A stretch of DNA of 56,434 bases, from contig JASJGJ010000121.1 of assembly GCA_033791605.1 (NCBI GenBank), positions 1-56,434 on the forward strand, in the 5' to 3' direction. The translations under genes were made by a program, and so were the position numbers. How positions within the stretch are numbered: position 1 is the first letter of the stretch; every line of letters starts with the position of its first letter. Under the pieces are notes generated by a model. That model did no database searches and was not told the DNA's origin. It saw nothing but the letters and a program-made list of their open reading frames with translations. Positions 10,201-18,376 of this stretch are shown here, piece by piece. This DNA is from Porticoccus sp033791605 (GTDB taxonomy: Bacteria; Pseudomonadota; Gammaproteobacteria; Pseudomonadales; Porticoccaceae).

Positions 10201-10730
10201 CGACGCTCTTTGTATTTGGAAATTCCGGCAGCTTCCTCAATATAAACACGGAGTTCATCGGGCTTGGCCTCAATCATATTTGAGATCATACCCTGCTCAA
10301 TAATAGCGTAACTACGAGGACCCAAGCCGGTACCAAGAAAGATGTCGGTAATATCACGGCGACGACATTTATTACCATTCAGGTAATAGTTTGACTGACT
10401 ATCTCTGGTGACTTTCCGCTTGATAGAAATTTCACTCCAGCCGGCATACTCACCACCCAGACTGCCATCAGAGTTATCAAATACGAGTTCAATCGTAGCC
10501 TGGCCAACAGGTTTACGGCCACCAGAACCATTAAAAATAACATCAGTCATCGATTCGCCGCGCAAATGCTTAGCAGAACTTTCGCCCATCACCCAGCGAA
10601 CTGCATCAATGATGTTTGATTTACCGCAACCATTTGGTCCAACAACAGCACAGAGGTTACTGGGAAATGAAACCGTAGTCGGGTCCACAAAGGACTTGAA
10701 ACCGGCCAATTTGATGCATTTTAAGCGCAT
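7230..10730 (-). CDS. smc: Chromosome segregation protein SMC
   Basis: Condensin-type ATPase that compacts and segregates the chromosome with ScpA/ScpB. It has 1166 aa. The N-terminal head carries Walker A GPNGCGKSN (about 31-39). Two long coiled coils rich in Glu, Gln and Arg flank a hinge around residues 500-650. The C-terminal head has the ABC signature LSGGEKALTAIALVF and Walker B CMLDEVDAPLDD. Its presence implies an SMC-ScpAB system, as in pseudomonads, rather than only MukBEF. The gene heads the smc-zipA-ligA group. Several antisense reading frames inside it are by-products of its biased composition. Confidence 0.97.
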   Translation of the reverse strand: MRLKCIKLAGFKSFVDPTTVSFPSNLCAVVGPNGCGKSNIIDAVRWVMGESSAKHLRGESMTDVIFNGSGGRKPVGQATIELVFDNSDGSLGGEYAGWSEISIKRKVTRDSQSNYYLNGNKCRRRDITDIFLGTGLGPRSYAIIEQGMISNMIEAKPDELRVYIEEAAGISKYKERRKDTENRMRRTQENLERLTDIREELGRQLSRLERQAQAAEKYTEFKKEERQIKAELQALRWRGLDAQASEHRKSITEHELKVEALVTERSGCDTSLERHRAEYTEFGDNFNEVQGKYYAIGAEVARIEQAIQHVQDRARELQQDVEQTERNYIESEEHLRVDRQKALGWEAELQEIAPELEKIQSVEELSQATLQEAEETMQAWQMTWDEFNHTASEPRQQAEVQQSRIQHLEQVLRRLSERIEKTQTEYQGLSDSSLQDDIRLLQEQLAEVELESGEKKTYLDAMTGQMADCRTTVQQLDVQLDSSRTQLQTMLGRKASLEALQQAALGGEGDQQQWLENNQLENSPRLAETLQVEPGWETAAETVLGRYLQAVCVDNVGSLGDKLGTFTKGELVLVDSSTGSEMSEIAGNSLSRKIIGSHANAMLGGIYAVDNLNSALAMRGKLKPGESVVTQDGLWLGANWLRVARDQDATVGVLKRKQELALLDVALSECRANTFELEQQKNTNEEQLRALESQRETIRREVADQQRQYAEIRSKLSANTMQVEQFAARRERADSELAEAKQQQQQELENLAEARQLLSEAIEVMEQDTQRREALLQQRDETRAVLDQARQSARHDRDRKHELAMREKSVSTQLQSIREGIGRLEVQVTRLQERREQLRESFKQDEDPSLELKEQLAEQLEVRLAAEKALADARRAVEAVEHQMREIEQRRNALEHDTQEQRSLLEQQRLVAQDLETRNRTIMEQISEHGFELNALLGVLPEDADLAEWEQSLEKIGNRIQRLGPINLAAIDEYKIESERKDYLDTQNAELQEALETLGNAIRKIDRETRTRFKETFDLINTSLQELFPKLFGGGHAYLELTGDDLLDTGVTIMARPPGKKNTTVHLLSGGEKALTAIALVFSIFHLNPAPFCMLDEVDAPLDDANVGRYARIIEEMSAKVQFIYISHNKIAMEMANQLMGVTMHEAGVSRLVSVDVNQAVELAEA

Positions 10731-10875
10731 GAAAATCTCTTTCGTTTTGGCAGTCTTACCAGAATTTTCTCTATTGTCATCATCATGCCAAGGGAGCTTC
10801 TTATTATAAAGATACGGTGGTGATTTTACACGGCTGGGCTACAGCCACAAGCAATGGAAAATGATAAATAACAAC

Positions 10876-12096
10876 CTACAACTGCCGATCTATAACCACG
10901 TGTATTAGCTTTTTATCGTTATTCATTTCTAGCTTACCGGTCGACCCCTCAAGGTCACCGTCAGAGGGAATTGCTGACCCTGTAGTAGAAACACGTGCTA
11001 CCACCTCTACAAGGGCTACCGAAGATAAAGATAAGCCACCGACCATCGCCATGGAGTCATCAAGTGTGACCGTTGTCGGCAACTCCTCCACTAACAGCTT
11101 CGCCACGGCCAGAGGCATTGGCTTACCCTGCCATTCTCGAGCAAAAACGTAAACTGTTTGACCCGGTGTCGCCTCAAAGTCAGGTGACAGAGCAACCTCA
11201 ACATTTAAAGCAGGAAGATCTTCACCCAAGAACTTACGAGCACGCAAAATCCCAGACTGTAACGCCTGAGCCTGGGAGCTCTGAGGAGAAATAGCCTTCA
11301 ATGCAGCTTGCCAACTCCTGATAGCCAATAAATATTCACCAGATTCAAAGGACCGGATACCCTGCAGCCCCAAAGCAGTGAGATTGTTAGTATCGAGCGC
11401 CAAAGCATTATCCAAAACAGCACCGGCCTCCCCTTCAAATTTGCTGCCTGCAGCAAAATATAATGCCTGAGCATACTCAGCTAAAAGCTCTGAATCATTA
11501 GGGTTCACCTCAACAGCCTGCCGGTATGACATTGCCGCACCCACAAAGTTAGCCTCATCCATTTGTAGTCGAGCTAAAGTCACCAAATAAAATATATGGT
11601 CTGGCTCACTGAGAATGCGTCGGGATAATTTAGCCTGAATTTTTTGACTTAACGTCGCACTCTCTTCATCACTCATTGGTTCGCTAGCACGCAACTGCAA
11701 TAGCTCAGTAATTTCAACATCATCACTAGCACCTAACATTTGATACAAGCTAAAGGCCAATATGGGCGTGATTAACAAGCAAACTAGCACGAGCCAAGCA
11801 CCACGACCTGATTTGTCTTTTGAATATGAGTTCACATTAGCTGGCGTATCCACCAATAAAAGTCGTTTTTGCTCGGATACCAGCTCAGCATATTGCACAT
11901 CATCAATATCACCCTCAGCCAGCTGAAGATCTAAGTCAGCCAATTGTTCTTTAAACAATACGACATTAGCGTGTTCAACCAAGTCAGAAGCATTCGAACT
12001 CAGGTCAGCCGTAGATTTACGAGTGCTTTTCAGTAATGGGAAAACAATAAACGTAGCTGCTAAAATTGTTAACAGTGCAAAGACCAGCCACATCAT
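10876..12096 (-). CDS. ccmI: Cytochrome c biogenesis protein CcmI (TPR subunit)
   Basis: Holds apocytochrome c for the CcmFH haem lyase. Residues 1-20 form a membrane helix (MMWLVFALLTILAATFIVFPLL). An acidic cytoplasmic loop (LVEHANVVLFKEQLADLDLQLAEGDID) follows, then a second helix (AWLVLVCLLITPILAFSLYQ). The periplasmic part carries TPR repeats (HIFYLVTLARLQMDEANFVGAAMSYRQAVE and onward) and a C-terminal beta-rich domain with the characteristic VYVFAREWQGKPMPLAVAK. It overlaps ccmH by ATGA. In E. coli these functions are fused in one CcmH; here they are two genes, as in Pseudomonas and rhizobia. Confidence 0.92.
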   Translation of the reverse strand: MMWLVFALLTILAATFIVFPLLKSTRKSTADLSSNASDLVEHANVVLFKEQLADLDLQLAEGDIDDVQYAELVSEQKRLLLVDTPANVNSYSKDKSGRGAWLVLVCLLITPILAFSLYQMLGASDDVEITELLQLRASEPMSDEESATLSQKIQAKLSRRILSEPDHIFYLVTLARLQMDEANFVGAAMSYRQAVEVNPNDSELLAEYAQALYFAAGSKFEGEAGAVLDNALALDTNNLTALGLQGIRSFESGEYLLAIRSWQAALKAISPQSSQAQALQSGILRARKFLGEDLPALNVEVALSPDFEATPGQTVYVFAREWQGKPMPLAVAKLLVEELPTTVTLDDSMAMVGGLSLSSVALVEVVARVSTTGSAIPSDGDLEGSTGKLEMNNDKKLIHVVIDRQL

Positions 12097-12629
12097 GCTC
12101 TTTCCCCTTCATCCATTTTATTGTCAGGCTTTTTGTCTTCGGTCTCTTCGTCAATAACGGGCGTGTCGCCCAACAATTCGTCCAAACGCTGTAACTCATC
12201 ACCGTCCAGCTCTGAAGCCGGCAGACTTCGATGTGACTGCCGCTGCCGAATGGCTAGAACAATGATAATTCCAAATAGAAATAGGATCCCGGGGGCCAAC
12301 CAAAGCATTAAGGTGGTTTTCTTCACAGGAGGACGATACATCACAAATTCGCCGTAACGCGCTACTAGAAAATCAATAATTTCCTGGTCACTTTTACCCT
12401 CCTCAAGGAGACGAAAAATTTCTGTACGTAGATCTACGGAAATAGGTGAATTTGAATCAGCTAAATTCTGATTTTGACATTTAGGACAACGCAACTCATT
12501 TGCCAACACCTGATATCGATCACGCAGTTGATCTGATGAAAACTCTCTTACCTCCACCACAGAAAGCGCTGAACTACTGACAAACACCAATAGTAGTAAC
12601 ACCATGTAATTTTGTATGCACTTAAACAC
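12093..12629 (-). CDS. ccmH: Cytochrome c biogenesis thiol oxidoreductase CcmH (short form)
   Basis: Periplasm-facing thioredox protein that keeps the apocytochrome CXXCH thiols reduced for haem attachment. An N-terminal signal/anchor precedes the family motif LRCPKCQNQNLADSNSPIS with redox Cys48 and Cys51, then LRTEIFRLLEEGKSDQEIIDFLVARYGEFVMY, a transmembrane helix (LMLWLAPGILFLFGIIIVLAI) and a charged tail. I keep the GTG at 12629 because AGGA lies about 9 bases upstream; ATG 12605 has no clear ribosome site. The stop overlaps the ccmI start. It is separated from ccmG by about 870 bases holding another gene and two opposite-strand tRNAs. Confidence 0.93.
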   Translation of the reverse strand: MFKCIQNYMVLLLLVFVSSSALSVVEVREFSSDQLRDRYQVLANELRCPKCQNQNLADSNSPISVDLRTEIFRLLEEGKSDQEIIDFLVARYGEFVMYRPPVKKTTLMLWLAPGILFLFGIIIVLAIRQRQSHRSLPASELDGDELQRLDELLGDTPVIDEETEDKKPDNKMDEGERA

Positions 12630-12728
12630 CTAGTTCGTTCCTGTATTATTCAGCTGTTTATGTTGAGTGATTTATTCCCGCCAACCCATGACGGCTAAAC
12701 TATCTTGACCAATCTTCGTCATATCACC

Positions 12729-12756
12729 TTGACCGATTCACTTGAATGAGTAGAAT
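12729..12756 (+). promoter_or_regulatory. Sigma-70 promoter for tRNA-Val/tRNA-Asp
   Basis: TTGACC (12729-12734) and TAGAAT (12751-12756) are separated by 16 bases. A GCGC run typical of stringently controlled discriminators follows about 6 bases later, and tRNA-Val starts at 12770. A second TTGACC lies 24 bases upstream in a short direct repeat. The position and strand fit the tRNA pair and not ccmH, which runs the other way. Confidence 0.6.
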
Positions 12757-12769
12757 AACCTGCGCTTCT

Positions 12770-12845
12770 GGGTGGTTAGCTCAGTTGGTAGAGCGGCGCC
12801 CTTACAAGGCGTAGGTCACAGGTTCGACCCCTGTACCACCCACCA
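12770..12845 (+). tRNA. tRNA-Val (UAC)
   Basis: A complete 76-base cloverleaf including encoded CCA. The acceptor stem is GGGTGGT/ACCACCC, the D arm contains AGCTCAGTTGGTAGAGC, the anticodon loop is CTTACAA (anticodon TAC) and the T arm is ACAGGTTCGACCCCTGT. It is followed 24 bases later by tRNA-Asp and is transcribed against the surrounding ccm genes. Confidence 0.97.
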
Positions 12846-12869
12846 TTTTTTACACATAACAACATATGC

Positions 12870-12946
12870 GGACCGGTAGTTCAGCTGGTTAGAATGCCGG
12901 CCTGTCACGCCGGAGGTCGCGGGTTCGAGTCCCGTCCGGTCCGCCA
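12870..12946 (+). tRNA. tRNA-Asp (GUC)
   Basis: A complete 77-base cloverleaf with encoded CCA. The acceptor stem is GGACCGG/CCGGTCC, the D arm has GTTCAGCTGGTTAGAAT, the anticodon loop is CTGTCAC (anticodon GTC) and the T arm is CGGGTTCGAGTCCCG. It lies directly after tRNA-Val and probably shares its transcript. No clear T-run hairpin follows. Confidence 0.97.
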
Positions 12947-13009
12947 TTTCATTGTAAGTACTCAATCATAAGCACCCTATAAAAAGGCACCTTTCCCAAC
13001 TGCGTTTAC

Positions 13010-13390
13010 TCAAGTACCTTCTGATTCTTCAAGCACTTCCTTTGCCGCACGAAATGCTTCCTGCAATGCTGGCGCACCAATATAAGGCCCCGTATGCAAC
13101 AAAATTTCACGTATTTCTTCAGGCGTGCAGCCGTTACGAACAGCGCCTCTAACATGGCCTTTTAACTCATTGGGAGCCTTAAGAGCCGCCAATACTGCAA
13201 TAGTGATAATACTACGTGTTTTCAACGGTAGCGTTTCTCTAGCCCAAACAGAACCCCAACAATTCTCATTGATATAATCTTGCACGGGCTGGGTAAAATC
13301 AGTCACTGCATCCATTGCTCTATCAACAAATTCGTCACCCATCACTCGACGCCGAACACTCATACCTCGCTGATAATCTTCTTTAGCCAT
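13010..13390 (-). CDS. Carboxymuconolactone decarboxylase family protein (PcaC-like)
   Basis: A small all-helical protein of 126 aa from the CMD/AhpD superfamily. Visible family features are LPLKTRSIITIAVLAALKA, ELKGHVRGAVRNG, TPEEIREILLHTGPYIGAPAL and the C-terminal helix EAFRAAKEVLEE. The sequence and length resemble PcaC (4-carboxymuconolactone decarboxylase). No other protocatechuate-pathway gene is nearby, and the AhpD-type CXXC is absent, so a peroxidase role is unlikely and the true substrate is unknown. It sits between ccmG and the tRNA pair, interrupting the ccm order. Confidence 0.8.
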   Translation of the reverse strand: MAKEDYQRGMSVRRRVMGDEFVDRAMDAVTDFTQPVQDYINENCWGSVWARETLPLKTRSIITIAVLAALKAPNELKGHVRGAVRNGCTPEEIREILLHTGPYIGAPALQEAFRAAKEVLEESEGT

Positions 13391-13496
13391 TACCTTTCCT
13401 TAACGTAATCTCATTCCAAACTAATTTTGCCAAACTAACCCTACTAGTACCAACAAGGATTCATTAAGATATGTAATCTCTCGAGAGAAACCGGGT

Positions 13497-14021
13497 TTAT
13501 TGAACTTGTTGCCAAACTGGCAATAAGTACTTTTGCCAAACACGATCATCCACTACACCCACATGTTTGTAGCGAATAGTGCCTGTGCTATCGACCACAT
13601 AGGTTTCTGGGGCACCAAACACACCTAGGTCTAATCCCATTCGGCCGGCACTATCAACAATACTTAAAGCGTAGGGGTCGCCCTTTTCAGTCAACCACTT
13701 GTTAGCCTCTACTTTGTCATCTTTATAATTCAGGCCAATGATACGAATACCCTGTGCTGACAGTTGATTCAAATAAGGATGCTCGACTCTGCAGGAAATA
13801 CACCAGGTTGCCCAAACGTTTAATAATGCAGGTTTTCCCTGAAAAATTTGTTGATCCACCCGTTTAGTTTCGTGACCTAAAACAGGTAATTGGAACTCAG
13901 GTATAGGCTGATTAATCAACGCTGATGGCATAGCGTTCGGATCACGCTCCAAACCGCTCAACAAAAACACAGCCAATACGATAAAGATGAGTAAAGGTAT
14001 GAATAATTTCAGTCTTGGCAT
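13497..14021 (-). CDS. ccmG: Thiol:disulfide interchange protein CcmG/DsbE
   Basis: Membrane-tethered periplasmic thioredoxin that passes electrons from DsbD/CcdA to apocytochrome c through CcmH. The N-terminal anchor (LFIPLLIFIVLAVFLLSGL) precedes a thioredoxin fold with WCISC (Cys74 and Cys77 from this start), preceded by LLNVWAT and followed by the CcmG-type RVEHPYL. GAPETYVVD supplies the cis-proline region. ATG 14021 is preferred over GTG 14033 because AGG lies 5 bases before it. The 174-aa length is normal. It is the last member of the upstream ccm block, 43-55 bases after ccmF. Confidence 0.93.
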   Translation of the reverse strand: MPRLKLFIPLLIFIVLAVFLLSGLERDPNAMPSALINQPIPEFQLPVLGHETKRVDQQIFQGKPALLNVWATWCISCRVEHPYLNQLSAQGIRIIGLNYKDDKVEANKWLTEKGDPYALSIVDSAGRMGLDLGVFGAPETYVVDSTGTIRYKHVGVVDDRVWQKYLLPVWQQVQ

Positions 14022-14075
14022 AAATACCTGCACGTTAATTCCATCATATGTTTATCTACCATAAGCCTCTAGTAA

Positions 14076-16046
14076 CTAAGTGGTGACGGCCAACCCTTCT
14101 TCAGCAGCAACCGTGGTTCGGTAGCTTCGATAGCGCTTATCCAGGACGGCAAGTAACCCACCCACAGCAATCATCAAAGCACCCAACCAAATCCAACGAA
14201 CAAACGGCTTCACATACACGCGAATAGCCCAAGCGTCCCCCTTCAGGGGCTCGCCCAGCGCCACATAAAGATCACGCATTAACCCGCCATCAATAGAGGC
14301 CTCTGTCATGGTTTGCCCGCTGGCCAGATAACGGCGCTTTTGCGGCATAAGCTCAGCCACTAAAGCGTTATTTTTTGTCACCACAATCAACGCCTCATCA
14401 GCGATAAAGTTAGGTCCCTGAACAGGCTTCATACCCTTAAACTCAAACTGATATCCCGCGACACTTGCTTGTTCACCAGGCTCCATACGAACATCACGCT
14501 GAATACTGTAAATACTCGTCAAGCCCGCACCCACAATACACACAGCCACACCAAGATGGGCTATCACCATCCCATAGTAACTACCTTTAAGGCGACTTAA
14601 CCCATACCAACGCGATCTCGAATGTCCTGATTTATGCCAAACATCCAGAAATGTAACGGTTGCCACCCACAGAGCAACCATTACTGTCACTGCCGCCATC
14701 AACTCGTAACCGTCATACCACAGCGGGAACAAACCTCCCAACAAGAGAGAAAGCAACAGAGGAATATTGAAATAGCGTTTTAAATTAGCCGAAGGGTTAC
14801 GTTTCCAACGCAATACAGAACCCATCGCCATAAGAACAGCCAACAACAGCATTAAAGGCACGAAAAATAGATTGAAATAAGGTGGGCCCACTGAAATTTT
14901 ACCCCAATCTAAAACATCAGCGATCAATGGGTAGAGCGTCCCTAGTAGGATAATCATCATGATACCGACCAACAGAATATTGTTCATCAGCATAAACATT
15001 TCCCGAGATAGCCCAGAAAAATTTGCCACACTTTTTATGGCTGGGCCCCTAAGCGCGAAGAGCAGTAATGAGCCACCTACCACAATGGCGAGAAAGGCAA
15101 GTATAAAAACACCTCGAGTGGGATCTGCAGCAAAAGCATGCACCGACGTAAGCACACCAGAACGCACTAAAAATGTACCCAACAGGCTTAGAGAAAACGC
15201 AACAATGGCCAACAACAGTGTCCAACTCCGGAATACTCCACGTTTTTCAGTAACAGCCAAGCTATGTACTAATGCGGTCCCCACGAGCCAAGGCATAAAC
15301 GAAGCATTTTCAACGGGATCCCAGAACCACCAGCCCCCCCAGCCCAACTCGTAATATGCCCACCAACTACCCAAAGCGATACCTAATGTTAAAAACATCC
15401 AGGCCACATTGGTCCAGGGACGTGTCCAGCGAGCCCAAGCCGCATCCATCCTTCCCGCCAATAATGCTGCAATAGAGAAAGAAAAAGCGACAGAAAAACC
15501 CACATAGCCCATGTAAAGCATTGGCGGGTGAAAAATCAGTCCAACATCCTGAAGTAGCGGGTTTAGGTCAGAGCCTTCACTCGGAAAAAATGGCAAACTT
15601 CTGGCGAAAGGATTTGAGGTCAATAATAAGAACAGGTAAAAACCAACACTAATTAACCCCATGATGCCTAATACCCGAGCGACCAATTGTTGGGGCAAGG
15701 TACGGCTGAACAGTGCTACAGCAAAACTCCACAGGGCAAGAATCAGCACCCAAAGTAACAACGAGCCCTCATGCGCACCCCATACAGCACTGACTTTATA
15801 TTCATCTGGCAACAATGTATTTGAATTCTCAGCCACATAACGTACTGAAAAATCGTCATGGAGAAAGAGGCTGACCAGACAACCAAAACTAAATAGCACC
15901 AGCAATGTTTGTCCGGCCACTAATGGCCTTGCTGTGGCCATCCAAAGGCGGTTACCTACCCCGGCGCCAACCAGAGGTAGCACCGCTTGCATCAGCGCCA
16001 AAATCAACGCCAATATCAGTGCAAAATGCCCGTACTCAGCCATCAT
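14076..16046 (-). CDS. ccmF: Haem lyase subunit CcmF
   Basis: Core of the cytochrome c haem-ligation complex in the inner membrane. It has 656 aa with about 15 transmembrane segments. The haem-handling WWD domain is clear (WWAYYELGWGGWWFWDPVENASFMPWL), and conserved His residues occur in LLQDVGLIFHPPMLYMGYVGFS and in LVHSLAV. A large periplasmic domain (about 520-620) precedes the last helix (WIWLGALMIAVGGLLAVLDKRYR). It lies 27 bases after ccmE and directly before ccmG, in standard order. Confidence 0.97.
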   Translation of the reverse strand: MMAEYGHFALILALILALMQAVLPLVGAGVGNRLWMATARPLVAGQTLLVLFSFGCLVSLFLHDDFSVRYVAENSNTLLPDEYKVSAVWGAHEGSLLLWVLILALWSFAVALFSRTLPQQLVARVLGIMGLISVGFYLFLLLTSNPFARSLPFFPSEGSDLNPLLQDVGLIFHPPMLYMGYVGFSVAFSFSIAALLAGRMDAAWARWTRPWTNVAWMFLTLGIALGSWWAYYELGWGGWWFWDPVENASFMPWLVGTALVHSLAVTEKRGVFRSWTLLLAIVAFSLSLLGTFLVRSGVLTSVHAFAADPTRGVFILAFLAIVVGGSLLLFALRGPAIKSVANFSGLSREMFMLMNNILLVGIMMIILLGTLYPLIADVLDWGKISVGPPYFNLFFVPLMLLLAVLMAMGSVLRWKRNPSANLKRYFNIPLLLSLLLGGLFPLWYDGYELMAAVTVMVALWVATVTFLDVWHKSGHSRSRWYGLSRLKGSYYGMVIAHLGVAVCIVGAGLTSIYSIQRDVRMEPGEQASVAGYQFEFKGMKPVQGPNFIADEALIVVTKNNALVAELMPQKRRYLASGQTMTEASIDGGLMRDLYVALGEPLKGDAWAIRVYVKPFVRWIWLGALMIAVGGLLAVLDKRYRSYRTTVAAEEGLAVTT

Positions 16047-16073
16047 CTCTTTCGTATCCTATTGGACTATTTT

Positions 16074-16574
16074 CTATTTAGAGTAGGTCTTGATATCTAA
16101 TGAAGTTTCAGTGGCAACTCCAGTCTCAGTACCACCTGCATTTGCCCGTTGATGGGCCGCCTCCATCGCGTCAGCTACTTCCGGCGGGGTATAATTTTCA
16201 TCATGTTTGGCCAATACTTCCGTGGCCATAAAAACACCATTCTGATTCAACTCCCCAGTGACCACTGCAGCTTCGCCAGCAGCAAACAAGTCAGGAAGGA
16301 TGCCGGTGTAATTAACCTCCACCTGTGCTTCGCCATCGGTGATCTGGAAGCGAGTAAACAAAGAGTCCTCAGCACGAATCACGCTATCTTTTACAACCAT
16401 ACCACCAGCGCGGATATTGACACCTACTGGGGCTTCACCAGACACAATGTCGGAGGGGGGGTAAAACAAGTTGATATTTTCTCGCAGCGCAAAACTCAAC
16501 AGGCCTACTGCGACAGAGGCCATCACCACAATAAAAACCACCATAAACAGACGCTGACGTCGTACTGGATGCAT
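16074..16574 (-). CDS. ccmE: Haem chaperone CcmE
   Basis: Periplasmic haem carrier that binds haem covalently through a His and hands it to CcmF. A signal anchor (LFMVVFIVVMASVAVGLLSFAL) is followed by a six-stranded OB fold and the haem-binding motif LAKHDENYTPPEV with His124 and Tyr128. A Lys/Thr-rich flexible tail ends the 166-aa protein. It lies between ccmD and ccmF, but the gap to ccmD (117 bases) is larger than others in this operon, and I see no gene in it. Confidence 0.95.
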   Translation of the reverse strand: MHPVRRQRLFMVVFIVVMASVAVGLLSFALRENINLFYPPSDIVSGEAPVGVNIRAGGMVVKDSVIRAEDSLFTRFQITDGEAQVEVNYTGILPDLFAAGEAAVVTGELNQNGVFMATEVLAKHDENYTPPEVADAMEAAHQRANAGGTETGVATETSLDIKTYSK

Positions 16575-16691
16575 ATTTTTCTCTTTGTTTAAGCAGTAAT
16601 AAACAGCATGTTATAAAGATTATCCACATTACCCGCTCTATTTACTCGACACAGGGAATATATCATCACCGGCCCCACGAAACCTGGCACT

Positions 16692-16874
16692 TCACTGTCG
16701 CGCAAGCTCTCTCCGACGCTGATGCCCCACCTCTTGAATAAATTTTCTTCTACGGATTAACGGACTCATCACCAACCAAGTCAGGGCACTTAACGAAATA
16801 AAGTATGCAGACCAAACATAGTACCCATGACCTCCCATTTGGATAAAGTCATTGACGCTCTCAAACTGAAACAT
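16692..16874 (-). CDS. ccmD: Haem exporter accessory protein CcmD
   Basis: A 60-aa single-pass membrane protein that helps release haem-loaded CcmE from the CcmABC complex. FIQMGGHGYYVWSAYFISL is the typical CcmD signature, with the helix continuing through LTWLVMSPL and then a strongly basic cytoplasmic tail (RRRKFIQEVGHQRRRELARQ). Position between ccmC and ccmE supports the call. It is short enough to be missed by automated annotation. Confidence 0.92.
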   Translation of the reverse strand: MFQFESVNDFIQMGGHGYYVWSAYFISLSALTWLVMSPLIRRRKFIQEVGHQRRRELARQ

Positions 16875-16893
16875 TCACCAAACCTTTTTAGCG

Positions 16894-17658
16894 TTAAATT
16901 TTACCAGAATTTGAATTGTCTGGGGCCTCAAGTACTAGATCCTGAACCCAACGAGTACGCCGCTCTCGATGAAGTATTTCAACCCTGGTGGTAAGTATCA
17001 ATACCACGGCATAAAAACAGTAAAAGCCCAGAATCATCACCAACAGGGGTTGGAACATGTCGGGGTGCATAGAGGGGGCCTCCGTGAACTTAATTGTGGC
17101 AGGCTGATGTAAGGTATACCACCAATCGACAGATTTATAGATGATAGGAATATTTACCATACCGACTAACGACAACACGGCACTGGCCTTGCTGGCAGAA
17201 TCTTGACTGCTATAGGAATGTTGCAGCGCAATCACGCCCAAATATAAAAAAAACAATACCAACATGGACGTAATCCGAGCATCCCAGATCCAATAAGTAC
17301 CCCAGGTTGGCTTCCCCCAAATGGCTCCCGTCAGTAGAGCAATAAACGTTAACACAGCCCCAATCGGCGCAGCAGATTTCATCACCATATCGGCAAGTTT
17401 CATTTTCCAAATCAAGCCGACAGCTCCAGCAAACGCCATCACGTAATAACCCGCCAATGCAAGAAAAGATGCCGGCACATGAATATAGATAATCCGAAAA
17501 CTGTTGCCTTGCTTAGCATCTTGAGGAGCAAAACCAAGCCCCCAAACCACACCAACACACAAAAATACCGCAGCCAAAAGAGAGAGCCACGGCAACCATT
17601 TGCCACTGGCCTGGTAAAACCAGCGCGGCGATCCTAAGCGGTGAAACCACTGCCACAT
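16894..17658 (-). CDS. ccmC: Haem exporter permease CcmC
   Basis: Inner-membrane protein that loads haem onto CcmE. It has 254 aa and six transmembrane helices. The CcmC-type tryptophan-rich WWD segment is visible (GAIWGKPTWGTYWIWDARITSMLVL), flanked by the conserved His in RIIYIHVPASFLALAGY and a second His in YTLHQPATIK. SVDWWYTLHQP is also diagnostic. It follows ccmB by 43 bases and precedes ccmD by 19. Confidence 0.96.
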   Translation of the reverse strand: MWQWFHRLGSPRWFYQASGKWLPWLSLLAAVFLCVGVVWGLGFAPQDAKQGNSFRIIYIHVPASFLALAGYYVMAFAGAVGLIWKMKLADMVMKSAAPIGAVLTFIALLTGAIWGKPTWGTYWIWDARITSMLVLFFLYLGVIALQHSYSSQDSASKASAVLSLVGMVNIPIIYKSVDWWYTLHQPATIKFTEAPSMHPDMFQPLLVMILGFYCFYAVVLILTTRVEILHRERRTRWVQDLVLEAPDNSNSGKI

Positions 17659-17701
17659 ATCTACGTCAATCCTCTCGATTCAAAACTACCTGAAAAACAC
17701 C

Positions 17702-18376
17702 TTAACCCTGCATGCTGATACGCAGTGCACCCGCCGTAGCAAAAGGAGAAACAAGCAACGAAAAAGCCAGCAATGCACCCATTATGGCCAGCGGTCCTTC
17801 TACAGAAAAACCATCCACTGCTCGCTGAACGGTACTCGCACCAAAAATCAGCACAGGCATATATAGCGGCACCACAATCAAAGAAAGCAACAATCCACCT
17901 TTACGCAACGCCACAGTTAACGCCGCACCGATAGCACCGACCAAACTCAAGACTGCTGTACCCATAAACAAACTCAAAACCAAAGGCAAATAACCCGCTT
18001 CAGGTAATGACAACATCATACCTAAAACAGGCGCCAAAAGAGTCAGAGGCAGACCAGTAACCAACCAATGTACCAATATTTTTGCCAGCACCATCAAATA
18101 CAGGGGCTGAGGTAGAATAATTATTTGTTCAAGGGTTCCATCGCGGTAATCACTTTGAAACATTCCTTCCACGGATAGCAGTGATGCTAACAATGCCATC
18201 ACCCAAAGAATGCCGGGGGCAATTTCGGCGAGCCTACTGGCCTCTGGGGTCAACCCCAACGGAATTAACGTCACGACAATGAAAAAGAAAATAACGGGGT
18301 TAGCTATTTCACCTCGGTGACGAAAAGACAACAATAAATCACGCTGAAAAATAGCAACGAAGCCTTGCCCTTTCAT
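17702..18376 (-). CDS. ccmB: Haem exporter permease CcmB
   Basis: Membrane subunit of the CcmAB ABC transporter that drives release of holo-CcmE. It has 224 aa and about six hydrophobic segments. Family features are FQRDLLLSFRHRGEIANPVIFF at the N-terminus and FQSDYRDGTLEQIIILPQPLYLMVLAKILVHWL in the middle. The start overlaps the ccmA stop by ATGA, so the two subunits are translationally coupled. Confidence 0.95.
   Translation of the reverse strand: MKGQGFVAIFQRDLLLSFRHRGEIANPVIFFFIVVTLIPLGLTPEASRLAEIAPGILWVMALLASLLSVEGMFQSDYRDGTLEQIIILPQPLYLMVLAKILVHWLVTGLPLTLLAPVLGMMLSLPEAGYLPLVLSLFMGTAVLSLVGAIGAALTVALRKGGLLLSLIVVPLYMPVLIFGASTVQRAVDGFSVEGPLAIMGALLAFSLLVSPFATAGALRISMQG

Noticed and set aside
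14959..15354. 131-aa plus-strand open frame inside ccmF
   Set aside because: Antisense shadow; the ccmF frame is complete and conserved throughout.
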